A stretch of DNA of 36,678 nucleotides from a virus. Positions 23,342 to 31,589 of this stretch are shown here, piece by piece; positions within the stretch are counted from its first letter, which is position 1, and every line of letters begins with the position of its first letter. Location of the stretch: the IMG/VR virus record IMGVR_UViG_3300030450_002180, positions 1-36,678 of that record; one strand, 5' to 3'. The notes beneath the pieces are model-generated. The model was not told where the DNA came from. It searched no databases and saw only the letters and a list, made by a program, of their open reading frames with translations. Made by a program: the position numbers and the translations under genes.

Positions 23342-25396
23342 TTATTTGTTTTTAAGTTCATCAATTTCTGCTTTTAATTCTTGTATAGCTTTTAATAAAA
23401 CTGGCATTGTTTCAGTATATTTCATAGCCAACTTTTCTTCTTCGTTTCTGTTTTTACTTTTATAAACTGTTTCAGCAAAATCATTTTCCCAATCCTGTGC
23501 TATAAATCCAATTTTTGTTTCTTTTTCTTCGTCATCTTTAAAATTAAATTTAACACATCTATAATCTTTAATTTTATCTAAAACACTATCAAGAGGTTTT
23601 ATATTTTCTTTTTCTGTTTCATCTGAAAAAGTACCCCACGAAGTTCCCCCAGCAGCTAGTTCTACACCGCCAGTTGTTCCAGAGTAAAGCCTTATACTTC
23701 TTATGTTAGAGTTTTGGGTTATATAATAAGCCGTGGCATCTAACCAATGAAAGGTACTATAGCCACTACCGTTAATATGAAATTGAGCTGTTGATTGAGT
23801 TCTGTTATTAGCATCTATTACATATAAAGCATAGTTTGTGTCTGGAGTTCCTCCTATTGTAACTTTTCCACCATTTGAAATTTGCATTTTAGTTGCAAAA
23901 GCATCGTCTCTTATTTGTAATCCATTTGAATCAGCGCCTATATACATTCCCCCAATAGAACTACCAGACCTAAATAATCCTAATTGAGCAGAAGCTCCAT
24001 TTAATGTTATTCTTGGGTAGCCGTTTGCATCATTTGTAACAATATTACCAGAGTTTCCTGTTACTAAAGTTGCATAACCATCTCCATCTAGTTGTAAAGC
24101 ATTTATATAGGTGCTACTAGCATTTCTTGTATAAATTGCATACCCACCATTTACATTAGCGTTTGTAAGTTGAAATGTGCCAGAAGCATCGGTTGCACTA
24201 CAATATAAGCCACCAAAATAAACAGCACCATCATTTCTTACAAGAAATTTTGTTGCACCTGCACTATCGCAGCCTTCTATTGAATAAGCTGTTGTATCTG
24301 TTGTGCTGCCTCTAGCTGTAAACCTCACAGCAGAGCCACCTACACCACCAATATCTACATTTCCACTTGAATCAATAGTCATTCTTACTGCACCACCTGT
24401 TTCAAATTCCATAGGCACATAACTACCAGCACTTCCATAAGTTGCTGATATATTTGTTTGTGTAGAAGTTGCAGCCATTAAAAGTTGGTTATCTCCACTA
24501 TCTGATGCAAAAGCTGCTATTTCTCCTTTTACTAATAATTCTCTATTAAATTGTGGGGTTGTGCCAATTCCAACATACCCACCATCTTGTTGTAAAACAA
24601 GGTTTCCTGCATTAGCAACCCCTGATTCTAAGGTTTGGAATACCCATTTTCTATCTGCTGCTGATGCACCACCTACACTATAAACTTGCAATGCGGCATA
24701 ATTAGATGCCTCATTGGATTGTCCTATATAAAGTGATTCTTGAGCACCTGTATTTGTTTTAGCCACACCTGTTCCAATAGCTAATTTAGGTACTGGAGTG
24801 GTGGTTATTCCAATTCCCACATTTCCACCACTATTAATTCTCATTCTCTCGTTAGTATGTCCGTCGGTGTAGAACCTCATGTCTGCTGTTGCTCTTGTCA
24901 TTATAGATAAACCGCCACTTGCGCCTGTACCTGAACCTATGGCAGCACCATCTTGAACAAAACCACCAGCTGTTGTCATTCCAGTTCCATTTGCACCTAA
25001 AAACAAACCGTCTGCTGCTGCACTTGAATTGCCTACATAAATAGTTGCTTGTGCTGCTGCTCCTGCATTAGCATTATATAATTGTATTATAGAATCAGCA
25101 TTTTGATCTTTAACAAAAGTAGCTGTAGTTCCTGTTAGTGTTCCTGTAAGATCAATATTTCCTGCTACACTAATTGTTGGGCCAGTAGGATCTTCTGTCA
25201 TGATAGAGTCAGTCAATGTCTCAGCGTCTACCCATTTAGGAATTTTTTGTGCAGTTCCACTTCCGTCAATAATTGAAGACGACGCAATTAAGTTAGCAGG
25301 TGTAATCTGAACGTTATCTGTCCCATCATATCCTACTAGATACCCTACGTTTGCTACGTCTGTCTCTACGTTAAACTGTGAAAATTTTACCGCCAT
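23342..25396 (-). CDS. Tail fibre with C-terminal S74 autoprotease chaperone (684 aa)
   Basis: The first about 70 residues are an anchor module shared almost identically with two further fibres (MAVKFSQFNVETDVANVGYL ... ASSSIIDGSGTA, then KWVDAETLTDSIMTEDPTG). A long Gly/Ser/Asn/Thr-rich beta region with NVGIG-type repeats follows (MRINSGGNVGIGITTTP, VGIGTTPQFNRELLVKGEI). From about residue 590 there is a peptidase S74 intramolecular chaperone: SDETEKENI with the Ser and Lys of the dyad, then NFKDDEEKETKIGFIAQDWE and a C-terminal coiled coil (VLLKAIQELKAEIDELKNK). Such domains trimerise the fibre and cut themselves off. It is the last of the fibre genes and has its own -7 box overlapping the previous stop. 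Confidence 0.85.
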   Translation of the reverse strand: MAVKFSQFNVETDVANVGYLVGYDGTDNVQITPANLIASSSIIDGSGTAQKIPKWVDAETLTDSIMTEDPTGPTISVAGNIDLTGTLTGTTATFVKDQNADSIIQLYNANAGAAAQATIYVGNSSAAADGLFLGANGTGMTTAGGFVQDGAAIGSGTGASGGLSIMTRATADMRFYTDGHTNERMRINSGGNVGIGITTTPVPKLAIGTGVAKTNTGAQESLYIGQSNEASNYAALQVYSVGGASAADRKWVFQTLESGVANAGNLVLQQDGGYVGIGTTPQFNRELLVKGEIAAFASDSGDNQLLMAATSTQTNISATYGSAGSYVPMEFETGGAVRMTIDSSGNVDIGGVGGSAVRFTARGSTTDTTAYSIEGCDSAGATKFLVRNDGAVYFGGLYCSATDASGTFQLTNANVNGGYAIYTRNASSTYINALQLDGDGYATLVTGNSGNIVTNDANGYPRITLNGASAQLGLFRSGSSIGGMYIGADSNGLQIRDDAFATKMQISNGGKVTIGGTPDTNYALYVIDANNRTQSTAQFHINGSGYSTFHWLDATAYYITQNSNIRSIRLYSGTTGGVELAAGGTSWGTFSDETEKENIKPLDSVLDKIKDYRCVKFNFKDDEEKETKIGFIAQDWENDFAETVYKSKNRNEEEKLAMKYTETMPVLLKAIQELKAEIDELKNK
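25187..25396 (-). repeat. Fibre N-terminal module, copy 1
   Basis: Codes for the shared anchor of the 684-aa fibre. It is nearly identical in protein to copies 2 and 3. In DNA it matches copy 2 over long exact stretches (for example the part coding for YLVGYD), so these two copies separated recently or exchange sequence. Confidence 0.8.
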
Positions 25397-25408
25397 AATT
25401 TTTTTTTA

Positions 25409-25416
25409 CAAAGTTA
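25409..25416 (-). promoter_or_regulatory. Bacteroidota -7 box (TAACTTTG), 684-aa fibre
   Basis: Exact TAnnTTTG on the minus strand, 12 bases before the ATG at 25396. Its first three bases are the TAA stop codon of the 726-aa fibre gene. The third fibre can therefore be transcribed independently of the first two. Confidence 0.6.
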
Positions 25417-27594
25417 TTTATTTTCTAATTCTTTTACTCTAGCTTCTAATTCTTGTATAGCTTTAACTAAAATAGGAACTAATACTGAAGATTTAATTGC
25501 TTTAGTTTTTTCTCCTGTTTTTTCTATTGAACCATCTTCTTTATCTTGTGTATCATCAGTTTCATAAACTAAAGAAGGAAAAACTTCTTCTAGTTCTTGA
25601 GCTACAAAGCCAATTTGATTTTCTTTTGTTTCTTTTAAATCAAAATTTCTAACTTTTAATTTACAAACATCTTCAAGTTTTGGGGTTGCGTCTTCAATAT
25701 TTTCTTTTAATTTAATATCAGAATACACCCCATAACTTCCGTTTACATTTGCTAAATCTCCATTTCCATATATAACACATTTATAAACTCCTGCGTTTGT
25801 TCTAAATCCACCTGCCACATAACTATTTGTACCATCTGTAGAATCTACTAAAAGTCCGTTTCCTGTTGCGCTTACATTTTGTAATACCGTTCCAAATGTA
25901 GATAAGTTTCCATATACTGCAAGACTATAATTAACAGCAGCAGTGCCCATTCCAACTTTTGAATCACCCCTAACTGTTAAAAGTGGAGTGCTTCCTGCTA
26001 GATTTTCTACATACAATGCGTGATTAGAACTTGATGTACCCGCGGAAATATAAGCACCATTATCTAAGGTAGCATCACTTAAAATCCTTAATTTATACGA
26101 ACCAGATGTTTGTCCAAGACCGAGGTTTCCAAGGTTTGTGAGGTTCATTTTCTCCGTTGTTCCTATGGTAGTTCCCACAGCAACACTTGCTTGTAATCCA
26201 GCTGTTTGAAAAGAAATTCCTCCTGCGGCATCGTTGTTAATAGAGCTATAAAATACGTTGTTTGTAGCCGCGTCCCCTACGTTTTTAAATACTAAGGCGG
26301 GTGATGGATATGCAGCCCCTGTAAATGTGTTTTCTATTAAAACATATCTATTGGCTAAATAGCTTGTTGCGCCGTTTACGCCTGTTTGAAAGTGAGCTAA
26401 GAGCTCTGTTGTTTCGGGATAAGATGTTCTTGCAACATGAAGCGCTCCGTCAGGACTCGTTGTTCCAATTCCAACATTTCCATCTGGCTCTATTCTCATA
26501 AACTCTACAACACTTCCACTTGTTCCGCCATTGAAAGTAATTGGATATCCTGATCCTGCGGCATCTGCTGTAAACTCAAACCCGCCACTATCAAAGTCTA
26601 TAATGCCTGCTTCTGCATTTGTTGTACTACGTTCAACAGTTATAGAGCCACCATTTATGTTTATATCACCATCAGATTCAATTCTCATTCTTTCTGTTGC
26701 TGCTGTAAACATTACCATTGAATCTGATGACTGTTCATATCTTAATATTCCTCTATATTGTTCATCGCCTGTTGTTCCGTCTGCAAAAAATATCTGACTA
26801 TCCCCTCCACTTGAGCTATAAATAGTCATCCCCCTACTTGTACTACCATCTCCAATAACTAATTGAGAAGCATTTGCGAAAAAAGAACCTGGTGAAGTTT
26901 GATTTATTCCAACCTTTTGACCATCATCAATAACTACAGCATCTAACGCCGTGTCTCCATTTCTTTTTGTTTGAAACACCATCTTTCCCCCAGTGCCCGC
27001 GTCAGTAGTTACGTTAATAAGGCCTAATACATCGGCGCTACTTGCTTTTTTAAAATTAATTGTAGGGGTGTCGTCTACGGCTATTGTAATATCTCCCGAT
27101 GATAGCGTGCCTGCTAACGTTGCATTACCTGTATTTGTTTCTAATATCAGGGCGTTTACTCCAGCTGTGTCTTCTCTTATAAAGAAATCTCCTTGGTTAC
27201 CACTAATTTCATCGCCTCTATTTGTTTTTAATAACCATGTTGTATCGGAGCTTTTTAATCCTAAATACACATCATTTCCATTAGCGCCTGTAGATTCAAT
27301 AAGCAACTTTGCGGTACTACTAGTTACTATAGTATTTGTGCCGTTACCTGTAATTTCAATTTCTCCTGCAAGTGTGATAACCCCAGTGCCTTCTGTCATA
27401 ATAGAGTCGGTAAGCGTTTCACTATCTACCCACTTAGGAATTTTACCAGCCGTACCTGATCCGTCAATAATAGATGAACTAGCGATAAGGTTTGCAGGAG
27501 TAATTTGCACATTGTCTGTGCCATCATATCCTACTAGATACCCTACGTTTGCTACGTCTGTCTCTACATTAAATTGTGAAAACTTTACTGCCAT
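25414..27594 (-). CDS. Tail fibre with C-terminal S74 autoprotease chaperone (726 aa)
   Basis: Same plan as the 684-aa fibre: the shared N-terminal anchor, then a different beta-rich shaft, then S74. In the shaft, the segment from EAGIIDFDSGGFEFTADAAG to EFMRIEPDGNVGIG (residues about 318-378) is nearly the same as a segment of the 667-aa fibre. The S74 domain starts near residue 626 (SDIKLKENI, with the catalytic Ser and Lys), continues NFDLKETKENQIGFVAQELE and ends in a coiled coil (LVKAIQELEARVKELENK). It precedes the 684-aa gene by 17 bases and follows the fibre assembly gene. The shaft is presumably the part that recognises the host surface. Confidence 0.85.
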   Translation of the reverse strand: MAVKFSQFNVETDVANVGYLVGYDGTDNVQITPANLIASSSIIDGSGTAGKIPKWVDSETLTDSIMTEGTGVITLAGEIEITGNGTNTIVTSSTAKLLIESTGANGNDVYLGLKSSDTTWLLKTNRGDEISGNQGDFFIREDTAGVNALILETNTGNATLAGTLSSGDITIAVDDTPTINFKKASSADVLGLINVTTDAGTGGKMVFQTKRNGDTALDAVVIDDGQKVGINQTSPGSFFANASQLVIGDGSTSRGMTIYSSSGGDSQIFFADGTTGDEQYRGILRYEQSSDSMVMFTAATERMRIESDGDININGGSITVERSTTNAEAGIIDFDSGGFEFTADAAGSGYPITFNGGTSGSVVEFMRIEPDGNVGIGTTSPDGALHVARTSYPETTELLAHFQTGVNGATSYLANRYVLIENTFTGAAYPSPALVFKNVGDAATNNVFYSSINNDAAGGISFQTAGLQASVAVGTTIGTTEKMNLTNLGNLGLGQTSGSYKLRILSDATLDNGAYISAGTSSSNHALYVENLAGSTPLLTVRGDSKVGMGTAAVNYSLAVYGNLSTFGTVLQNVSATGNGLLVDSTDGTNSYVAGGFRTNAGVYKCVIYGNGDLANVNGSYGVYSDIKLKENIEDATPKLEDVCKLKVRNFDLKETKENQIGFVAQELEEVFPSLVYETDDTQDKEDGSIEKTGEKTKAIKSSVLVPILVKAIQELEARVKELENK
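26460..26640 (-). repeat. Fibre shaft module shared with 29380-29556
   Basis: Codes for a segment running from RSTTN through IIDFDSGGFEFTADAAG to GNVGIG. A near-identical segment is found in the 667-aa fibre although the flanking shaft sequences differ. This indicates module exchange between fibre genes. Confidence 0.7.
27385..27594 (-). repeat. Fibre N-terminal module, copy 2
   Basis: Codes for the anchor of the 726-aa fibre, nearly identical to copy 1 in protein and close to it in DNA. Copy 3 encodes the same residues with many synonymous differences. Confidence 0.8.
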
Positions 27595-27629
27595 TAGTTT
27601 TTATTGTTTATTATTTTCATTTCATATTT

Positions 27630-28001
27630 TTATTGTGGGGGCACAGGCCATTTTATATTATACGGGTCTGCTTGATTTGTTACATCCCTAAGTTCTTGTC
27701 TGTAACTTTCCCAAAGCTCTTTAGTTTCTTTAGGAACATCCCCTAGCTGCGTCCAATCACTTTCTGTAAGTAGTTTATTTCTTTTTGCTCGTACCTCTGC
27801 CCACTGTACCTCTGTCCTTTGTTCTGTAGTTAAAGTTGGGGCATCACCCGTAACGGTTATTTTTCCATCTACAAGAGCATAAGTTTTTGTTAAATCAGGT
27901 TCTTCTTCTGATTCTATTATAACAAAATCTTTAGGAGCACTAAATTTTACATTAGTGCTTGTGTATTGAAAGGTGTCGTTTTTAAAATACCAATATACCA
28001 T
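27630..28001 (-). CDS. Tail fibre assembly protein (Phage_tail_APC-like)
   Basis: The C-terminal half has the tail fibre assembly chaperone pattern: VRAKRNKLLTESDWTQLGDV, then ESYRQELRDVTNQADPYN and a WPVPP end. This is a well-known motif set in proteins encoded beside fibre genes that help the fibre fold or attach. The N-terminal half is a small beta domain (YFKNDTFQYTSTNVKFSAP). I chose the ATG at 28001 (protein begins MVYWYF). An in-frame ATG at 28025 would add eight residues (MLHKTNKT) and overlap the previous gene by 11 bases; this is possible but those codons look like the A-rich leaders seen elsewhere here. It lies between the 667- and 726-aa fibres. Confidence 0.8.
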   Translation of the reverse strand: MVYWYFKNDTFQYTSTNVKFSAPKDFVIIESEEEPDLTKTYALVDGKITVTGDAPTLTTEQRTEVQWAEVRAKRNKLLTESDWTQLGDVPKETKELWESYRQELRDVTNQADPYNIKWPVPPQ

Positions 28002-28014
28002 AGTTTTATTTGTT

Positions 28015-30018
28015 TTATGAAGCATATACTCTATTTCCGTTTATTTTTACATACCACGCCCCTGAGCCCGCATACGAGCCTGCGCTTTTACTTACTACAA
28101 AAGTTGTTCCGTTAGTTCTACTTATTGACCAAGCACCTCCATTAGCAGTATCTGTGCGTTGAATTTCTTGACTTGATAGGTTTGGCCCATTAGCAAATAA
28201 AGCCACTAAACTACATCCATACGCAGCTATATATCCGTAGTGATTAAAAACACATTCAATATACAATGACGAATCATCAACATTCGTAAAAGTTAAAGAT
28301 ACCGTTGCATTTCCCGCTACTACTCCGCTATTGCCTACTTGAGAAATTCCATTAAAATAAAATCCCGCTGCTCCTGTATTTATATAACTAGCTTCTACAG
28401 TTCCGTCTGTGTGAAGGTGTAGTCTGTTTTGGCCATTTAAATAAAAGTAGTGAGGTATTGAGCCGCTTGTTTCTAAAGATAAACTAGTTGTTGTTGCAAC
28501 CAATCTACCGCGCATGACATCTCCTTGAGATAAGTCTAATATACCCCCATTTGTTGGATGATTTATTTCTAATGATGTATATCCTGCTATAGCAGTTGGG
28601 CTTGTCGTTCCGAGCCCCGCATTACCATTAGGATCTAAATAAAACCTTGTAGAAGCCGCAACAACATCTACAAAATATAAACTATCTGACCTCGCGCCTA
28701 AGTACCATTTTCCAGTTCCACTTCCTGTAGCCTCTAATATTAATTGGTCTGTTGATGAAGCTGCTTCAATGTGTATTCCACCCGTACCAGAATTGTCTGC
28801 TGCTCCGTGCCCAACTCCTAATGCCTTTCCTACAAATGCTCCTGCAATAGTAGGACTACTCATATTAGTATAGAAATCAATGCCACTATGCCCATTCATA
28901 AACAAATGAGTGTCCGTATAATCAATTCCCATTAAAGCTCTGTTACCACCAGCATCTTGAAATAAAATATGTGGATTAAGATTTGAAGCTGTTGTGCCTG
29001 TATTGGTAACATATAAAGGTGCAATGGTATCACTATCTGTAACAAAAGCACCTATTTTTCCACCATTACAATTTACTTCAAATCTTTGTAGTGAACTTAC
29101 TGAGTGTGTAGTTGCACCTATTAATACTTTTCCATCATTTGTAATTCTCATTTTTTCTGACCAAGTAATTGTAGAATCAGCACTATCTGATGATGCAGTT
29201 GACCAAGCGTGATATCCGTCTTGTTCATATTGTGTTGCTAAACCAGTACCAATTCTTTTATAAGAACCATCATAATAAGTGTTTGCAAACATTCTAAAAT
29301 TAGTTGTGCTTGTACCTGTTAATGCACCACCTGTGCCTACTCTTAAAACAGGACTAAATACTGTCCACGCTTCAGGTGTAACTCCTATTCCAACATTTCC
29401 ATTAGGCTGTATTCTCATAAGCTCGGCCACACTACCACTTGTTCCGCCATTAAAAGTAATAGGGTATCCTGTTCCTGCGGCGTCTGCTGTAAACTCAAAG
29501 CCGCCGCTATCAAAGTCTATAATGCCTGCTTCTGAATTGGTTGTAGAACGGTTAATAGTAAGTGAGCCTCCGTTTAGAGTCACATTTTGAGATTTGTCTA
29601 AAGCAATTACATCTGTGCCATCAACCCTAATTCTTGATCCTGCCGTAGTATGACTGCTTACAAAATCTAATATTGGAAATATAGTTGTTCCACTTGTTGT
29701 TTCAATACTAAAAGTAGTATCTGTTGAAGAACTTGTTATTTTACTTCCTGTATCAGCTGTTACATTACCTGTAATTACACAATTTCCCCCTACAGTAATA
29801 AAACCCGTTGGGTCTTCGGTTAAGATAGAATCGGTAAGGGTTTCTGCGTCCACCCATTTTGGGAGCTTGGTGGCTGTGCCGCTGCCATCAATAATTGAAG
29901 AGCTTGAAATAAGATTTGCGGGGGTAATTTGTACGTTATCCGTACCGTCATATCCCACCAAGTATCCTACATTAGCGACATCAGTTTCTACATTAAATTG
30001 CGAAAATTTTACTGCCAT
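28015..30018 (-). CDS. Tail fibre without S74 domain (667 aa)
   Basis: The N-terminal anchor is the same as in the 684- and 726-aa fibres (MAVKFSQFNVETDVANVGYL), followed by KLPKWVDAETLTDSILTED. The shaft is beta-rich with GNVGIG-type and GNAGLGTTSP repeats, and one segment (residues about 155-213) nearly matches the 726-aa fibre. The C-terminus lacks the S74 Ser-Lys motif. It ends instead in a different tip: LTFTNVDDSSLYIECVFNHY, then SLVALFANGPNLSSQEIQR and SGAWYVKINGNRVYA. This tip may be a receptor-binding domain that trimerises by another route, possibly with the fibre assembly protein encoded just downstream. Confidence 0.75.
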   Translation of the reverse strand: MAVKFSQFNVETDVANVGYLVGYDGTDNVQITPANLISSSSIIDGSGTATKLPKWVDAETLTDSILTEDPTGFITVGGNCVITGNVTADTGSKITSSSTDTTFSIETTSGTTIFPILDFVSSHTTAGSRIRVDGTDVIALDKSQNVTLNGGSLTINRSTTNSEAGIIDFDSGGFEFTADAAGTGYPITFNGGTSGSVAELMRIQPNGNVGIGVTPEAWTVFSPVLRVGTGGALTGTSTTNFRMFANTYYDGSYKRIGTGLATQYEQDGYHAWSTASSDSADSTITWSEKMRITNDGKVLIGATTHSVSSLQRFEVNCNGGKIGAFVTDSDTIAPLYVTNTGTTASNLNPHILFQDAGGNRALMGIDYTDTHLFMNGHSGIDFYTNMSSPTIAGAFVGKALGVGHGAADNSGTGGIHIEAASSTDQLILEATGSGTGKWYLGARSDSLYFVDVVAASTRFYLDPNGNAGLGTTSPTAIAGYTSLEINHPTNGGILDLSQGDVMRGRLVATTTSLSLETSGSIPHYFYLNGQNRLHLHTDGTVEASYINTGAAGFYFNGISQVGNSGVVAGNATVSLTFTNVDDSSLYIECVFNHYGYIAAYGCSLVALFANGPNLSSQEIQRTDTANGGAWSISRTNGTTFVVSKSAGSYAGSGAWYVKINGNRVYAS
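29380..29556 (-). repeat. Fibre shaft module shared with 26460-26640
   Basis: Partner of the shaft module in the 726-aa fibre: same protein segment around IIDFDSGGFEFTADAAG with a few substitutions (VEFMRIEP against AELMRIQP). Flanks are unrelated. Confidence 0.7.
29809..30018 (-). repeat. Fibre N-terminal module, copy 3
   Basis: Codes for the anchor of the 667-aa fibre. The protein matches copies 1 and 2 almost fully, but codons differ at many third positions, so this copy is older or evolves separately. Confidence 0.8.
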
Positions 30019-30020
30019 GG

Positions 30021-30167
30021 TTAATATTCGGTTATTAAGTCATTCGACCCTGTTTCTGTAACCATCTGCACACCTGTTTCGGTTACAATTTCATCACTCC
30101 CTGCAGGAGGAAATCCAGGGGGGACGTTCCTTGAAATAAGATTTCCTATTATAATCGCTAAACCCAT
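30021..30167 (-). CDS. Small protein of unknown function (48 aa)
   Basis: A 48-aa frame starts MGLAIIIGNLISRNVPPGFP, continues PAGSDEIVTETGVQ and ends MVTETGSNDLITEY. The beginning is hydrophobic; the rest has two similar VTETG segments. It starts one base after the stop of the 85-aa gene and ends two bases before the 667-aa fibre ATG, so it fills the gap exactly and is very likely translated. It may be a small tail or linker protein. I know of no family function. Confidence 0.55.
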   Translation of the reverse strand: MGLAIIIGNLISRNVPPGFPPAGSDEIVTETGVQMVTETGSNDLITEY

Positions 30168-30168
30168 T

Positions 30169-30426
30169 TTACCACAACGCTAATATATTAGAAGCAGTAG
30201 TTCCAGTAGCGTAGACTCTCATTACTTGAACAGGAATAAACGCTCCTGTATTGAGTCCGTTGAATGTCACGTCGTCTCCTCCTACGGTTAACACACGCGC
30301 ATTGCCTGCTGTTCCAATATATAACACGCAACCGTTGTTTTCACCTCCTGTTATCGCTGGTATGTTTACCGTATCAGAAGGAGTAACTGAAGCTGCTCTA
30401 TAGGCTTGTAATTTTTGATATGCCAT
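30169..30426 (-). CDS. Small beta-rich structural protein (85 aa)
   Basis: The sequence (MAYQKLQAYRAASVTPSDTV, then GGENNGCVLYIGTAGNARVL and VRVYATGTTASNILALW-like end) is a pattern I recall from short proteins next to fibre genes in many marine phages. It reads as a single beta-sandwich, with the VLYIG and VTVGGDDVTF strands and a C-terminal LALW. A virion role such as decoration or fibre attachment is likely, but the exact place is not established. No -7 box was found in its upstream gap, so it may be transcribed with the three tiny genes before it. Confidence 0.6.
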   Translation of the reverse strand: MAYQKLQAYRAASVTPSDTVNIPAITGGENNGCVLYIGTAGNARVLTVGGDDVTFNGLNTGAFIPVQVMRVYATGTTASNILALW

Positions 30427-30446
30427 GTTACTTTTTGTTTTATACT

Positions 30447-30608
30447 TTAATTTTTATCTTTATAAGGAACGGCACGATTTAACGCTTCTTTCCTTTTAGC
30501 GCAGCCACAATCACTATTTGTCGCTGTTGCCACTGCGTCGACTACTTTTTTTATACCAGTAGCCTTGGTGATTTTTTCTATAGTATCACCTAGTCCTTTT
30601 GATTTCAT
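30447..30608 (-). CDS. Small Cys-containing phage protein (53 aa)
   Basis: A 53-aa frame starts MKSKGLGDTIEKITKATGIK, continues KVVDAVATATNSDCGCAKRK and ends EALNRAVPYKDKN. The pattern GLGDxIExxTxATGIKKVVxAxA followed by D-CGC-xxRxxxLN recurs in marine phage genomes as I recall it. The CGC pair is suited to metal or disulphide chemistry, but no function is known to me. The last codons fit a real gene, and the next gene upstream ends ten bases before. Confidence 0.65.
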   Translation of the reverse strand: MKSKGLGDTIEKITKATGIKKVVDAVATATNSDCGCAKRKEALNRAVPYKDKN

Positions 30609-30618
30609 TGAATTAAAT

Positions 30619-30780
30619 TTATCTTCCTTTTCTAGCTCGTCTTCTTCCTGCCGCTGCTTTTCTTGCCATTCCTGCTTTGCCGTATTTTTTTACGCCAATA
30701 GAATAAGCAATTTTTCTTGCAGAGCTAGGAGACTTACCTTGACCTATAAGTTTGTTTACTAACGCTTGAAATCTGCTCAT
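30619..30780 (-). CDS. Small Arg/Lys-rich phage protein (53 aa)
   Basis: A 53-aa frame starts MSRFQALVNKLIGQGKSPSS, continues ARKIAYSIGVKKYGKAGMAR and ends in a polybasic tail KAAAGRRRARKGR. The SIG(V/R)KKYGKAGM(A)xK motif is common in small marine phage proteins. The fold looks like a short helix pair with a nucleic-acid-binding tail. It follows the 68-aa gene by five bases and precedes the 53-aa Cys protein, so these tiny genes form one transcript. Confidence 0.65.
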   Translation of the reverse strand: MSRFQALVNKLIGQGKSPSSARKIAYSIGVKKYGKAGMARKAAAGRRRARKGR

Positions 30781-30785
30781 CGTTA

Positions 30786-30992
30786 TTAACTTAAACGGTC
30801 AATAGCATGGTTTTTCATAGGAATCTTATTATAGTCCATTCCTTTGTCTGCGCCATAAGCGTGACCAGAAAATTTTTTAGACATAGCTTTTGATTCATCT
30901 CTACGATCTTTTAAAGATTGTGAATGCCCTCCTCTGTGTCTACCACCGATGGATTCATCAAGTCTTGCGTTGTATCCTTGTTTGTTAGCCAT
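30786..30992 (-). CDS. Small charged phage protein (68 aa)
   Basis: I take the ATG at 30992, giving MANKQGYNARLDESIGGRHR at the start. A longer frame beginning at a TTG (31052) is possible but adds residues without the family pattern. The core NARLDESIGxRHRG with SLKDRRDESKAM and KKFSGHAYGADKGMDY recurs in short marine phage proteins of unknown function. The sequence is rich in Arg, Lys, Asp and Ser with no hydrophobic segment. A -7 box 94 bases upstream of the ATG (31087-31094) probably starts this transcript. Confidence 0.6.
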   Translation of the reverse strand: MANKQGYNARLDESIGGRHRGGHSQSLKDRRDESKAMSKKFSGHAYGADKGMDYNKIPMKNHAIDRLS

Positions 30993-31086
30993 TGTTTTGT
31001 ATTTTATATTATACCTTCCTAATTTAAAATATGGGAGGAAGATTTCGCCCAATTAGTTTTATTCTGTACTTTTACAAATACTAATG

Positions 31087-31094
31087 CAAATATA
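31087..31094 (-). promoter_or_regulatory. Bacteroidota -7 box (TATATTTG), small-gene and fibre transcript
   Basis: Exact TAnnTTTG on the minus strand in the divergent gap before the rightward winged-helix-like gene at 31107. It would make a leader of about 90 bases before the 68-aa gene and could continue through the small proteins and the first two fibres. Confidence 0.5.
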
Positions 31095-31106
31095 CTAATA
31101 AATTTA

Positions 31107-31589
31107 ATGACACGTTTTGAAAAAAGATTCCGCAAAAACTACGATAGAAAAGAACCTACACACGATTATTTAAAATACTGGCGCGTGGTAAGGTTTTGGG
31201 TAAAAGCCGTCCATGGCATTAGTACCCCTGACTTAGAGATGATGTTGTTTTTATATAGCGAAGAAATTTTTGATAAAAAAAAATTTAAAGATTTCGGGCA
31301 AATTATGTCGTGGGATAAAAATAGGTTTGACAGGTTGTTGCGTGACAACTGGATTATTGTATGGAGAAAACGTTACAAAAACCAAAAGACATTATACGAG
31401 CTTTCATTTAAAGGAAAAAAATTAATTAATACCGTATACAAAAAACTTAATGGAGAAGAAATCGATGAAGCGCCAAGCAACAATGTTTTATTTCGTGGTA
31501 ACGTGTCGTATGCGGGAAAGGTATATAGAAATAGAATAATTGAAATGAACCAGGCTATACAACGACAACGACGTCGCGCTCAAGAATAA
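31107..31589 (+). CDS. Winged-helix-like protein, possible regulator (160 aa)
   Basis: This is the only clear rightward gene between 1 and 35655. The N-terminus is very basic (TRFEKRFRKNYDRKEP). The middle looks like a winged helix: STPDLEMMLFLYSEEIFD (first helix), KFKDFGQIMSWDKNRFDRLL (second and recognition helices), then NWIIVWRKRYKNQKTLYELS as the wing strands, followed by a helix KGKKLINTVYKKLNG, as in MarR-type proteins. It is DNA-binding by inference. Its opposite orientation among late genes fits a control protein. The 3' end runs 35 bases into the 3' end of groES on the other strand. A weak rightward -7-like TACTTTTA lies at about 31067. Confidence 0.6.
   Translation: MTRFEKRFRKNYDRKEPTHDYLKYWRVVRFWVKAVHGISTPDLEMMLFLYSEEIFDKKKFKDFGQIMSWDKNRFDRLLRDNWIIVWRKRYKNQKTLYELSFKGKKLINTVYKKLNGEEIDEAPSNNVLFRGNVSYAGKVYRNRIIEMNQAIQRQRRRAQE

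Noticed and set aside
26993-27691. A 232-codon rightward frame opposite the 726-aa fibre gene
   Set aside because: It is antisense to a well-supported fibre gene. The Pro/Ser/Val-rich translation reflects the complement of Gly/Thr/Asn codons, and there is no promoter or leader.
30786-31052. Longer start (TTG at 31052) for the 68-aa gene
   Set aside because: The added residues do not fit the family pattern, and the ATG at 30992 gives the expected N-terminus.
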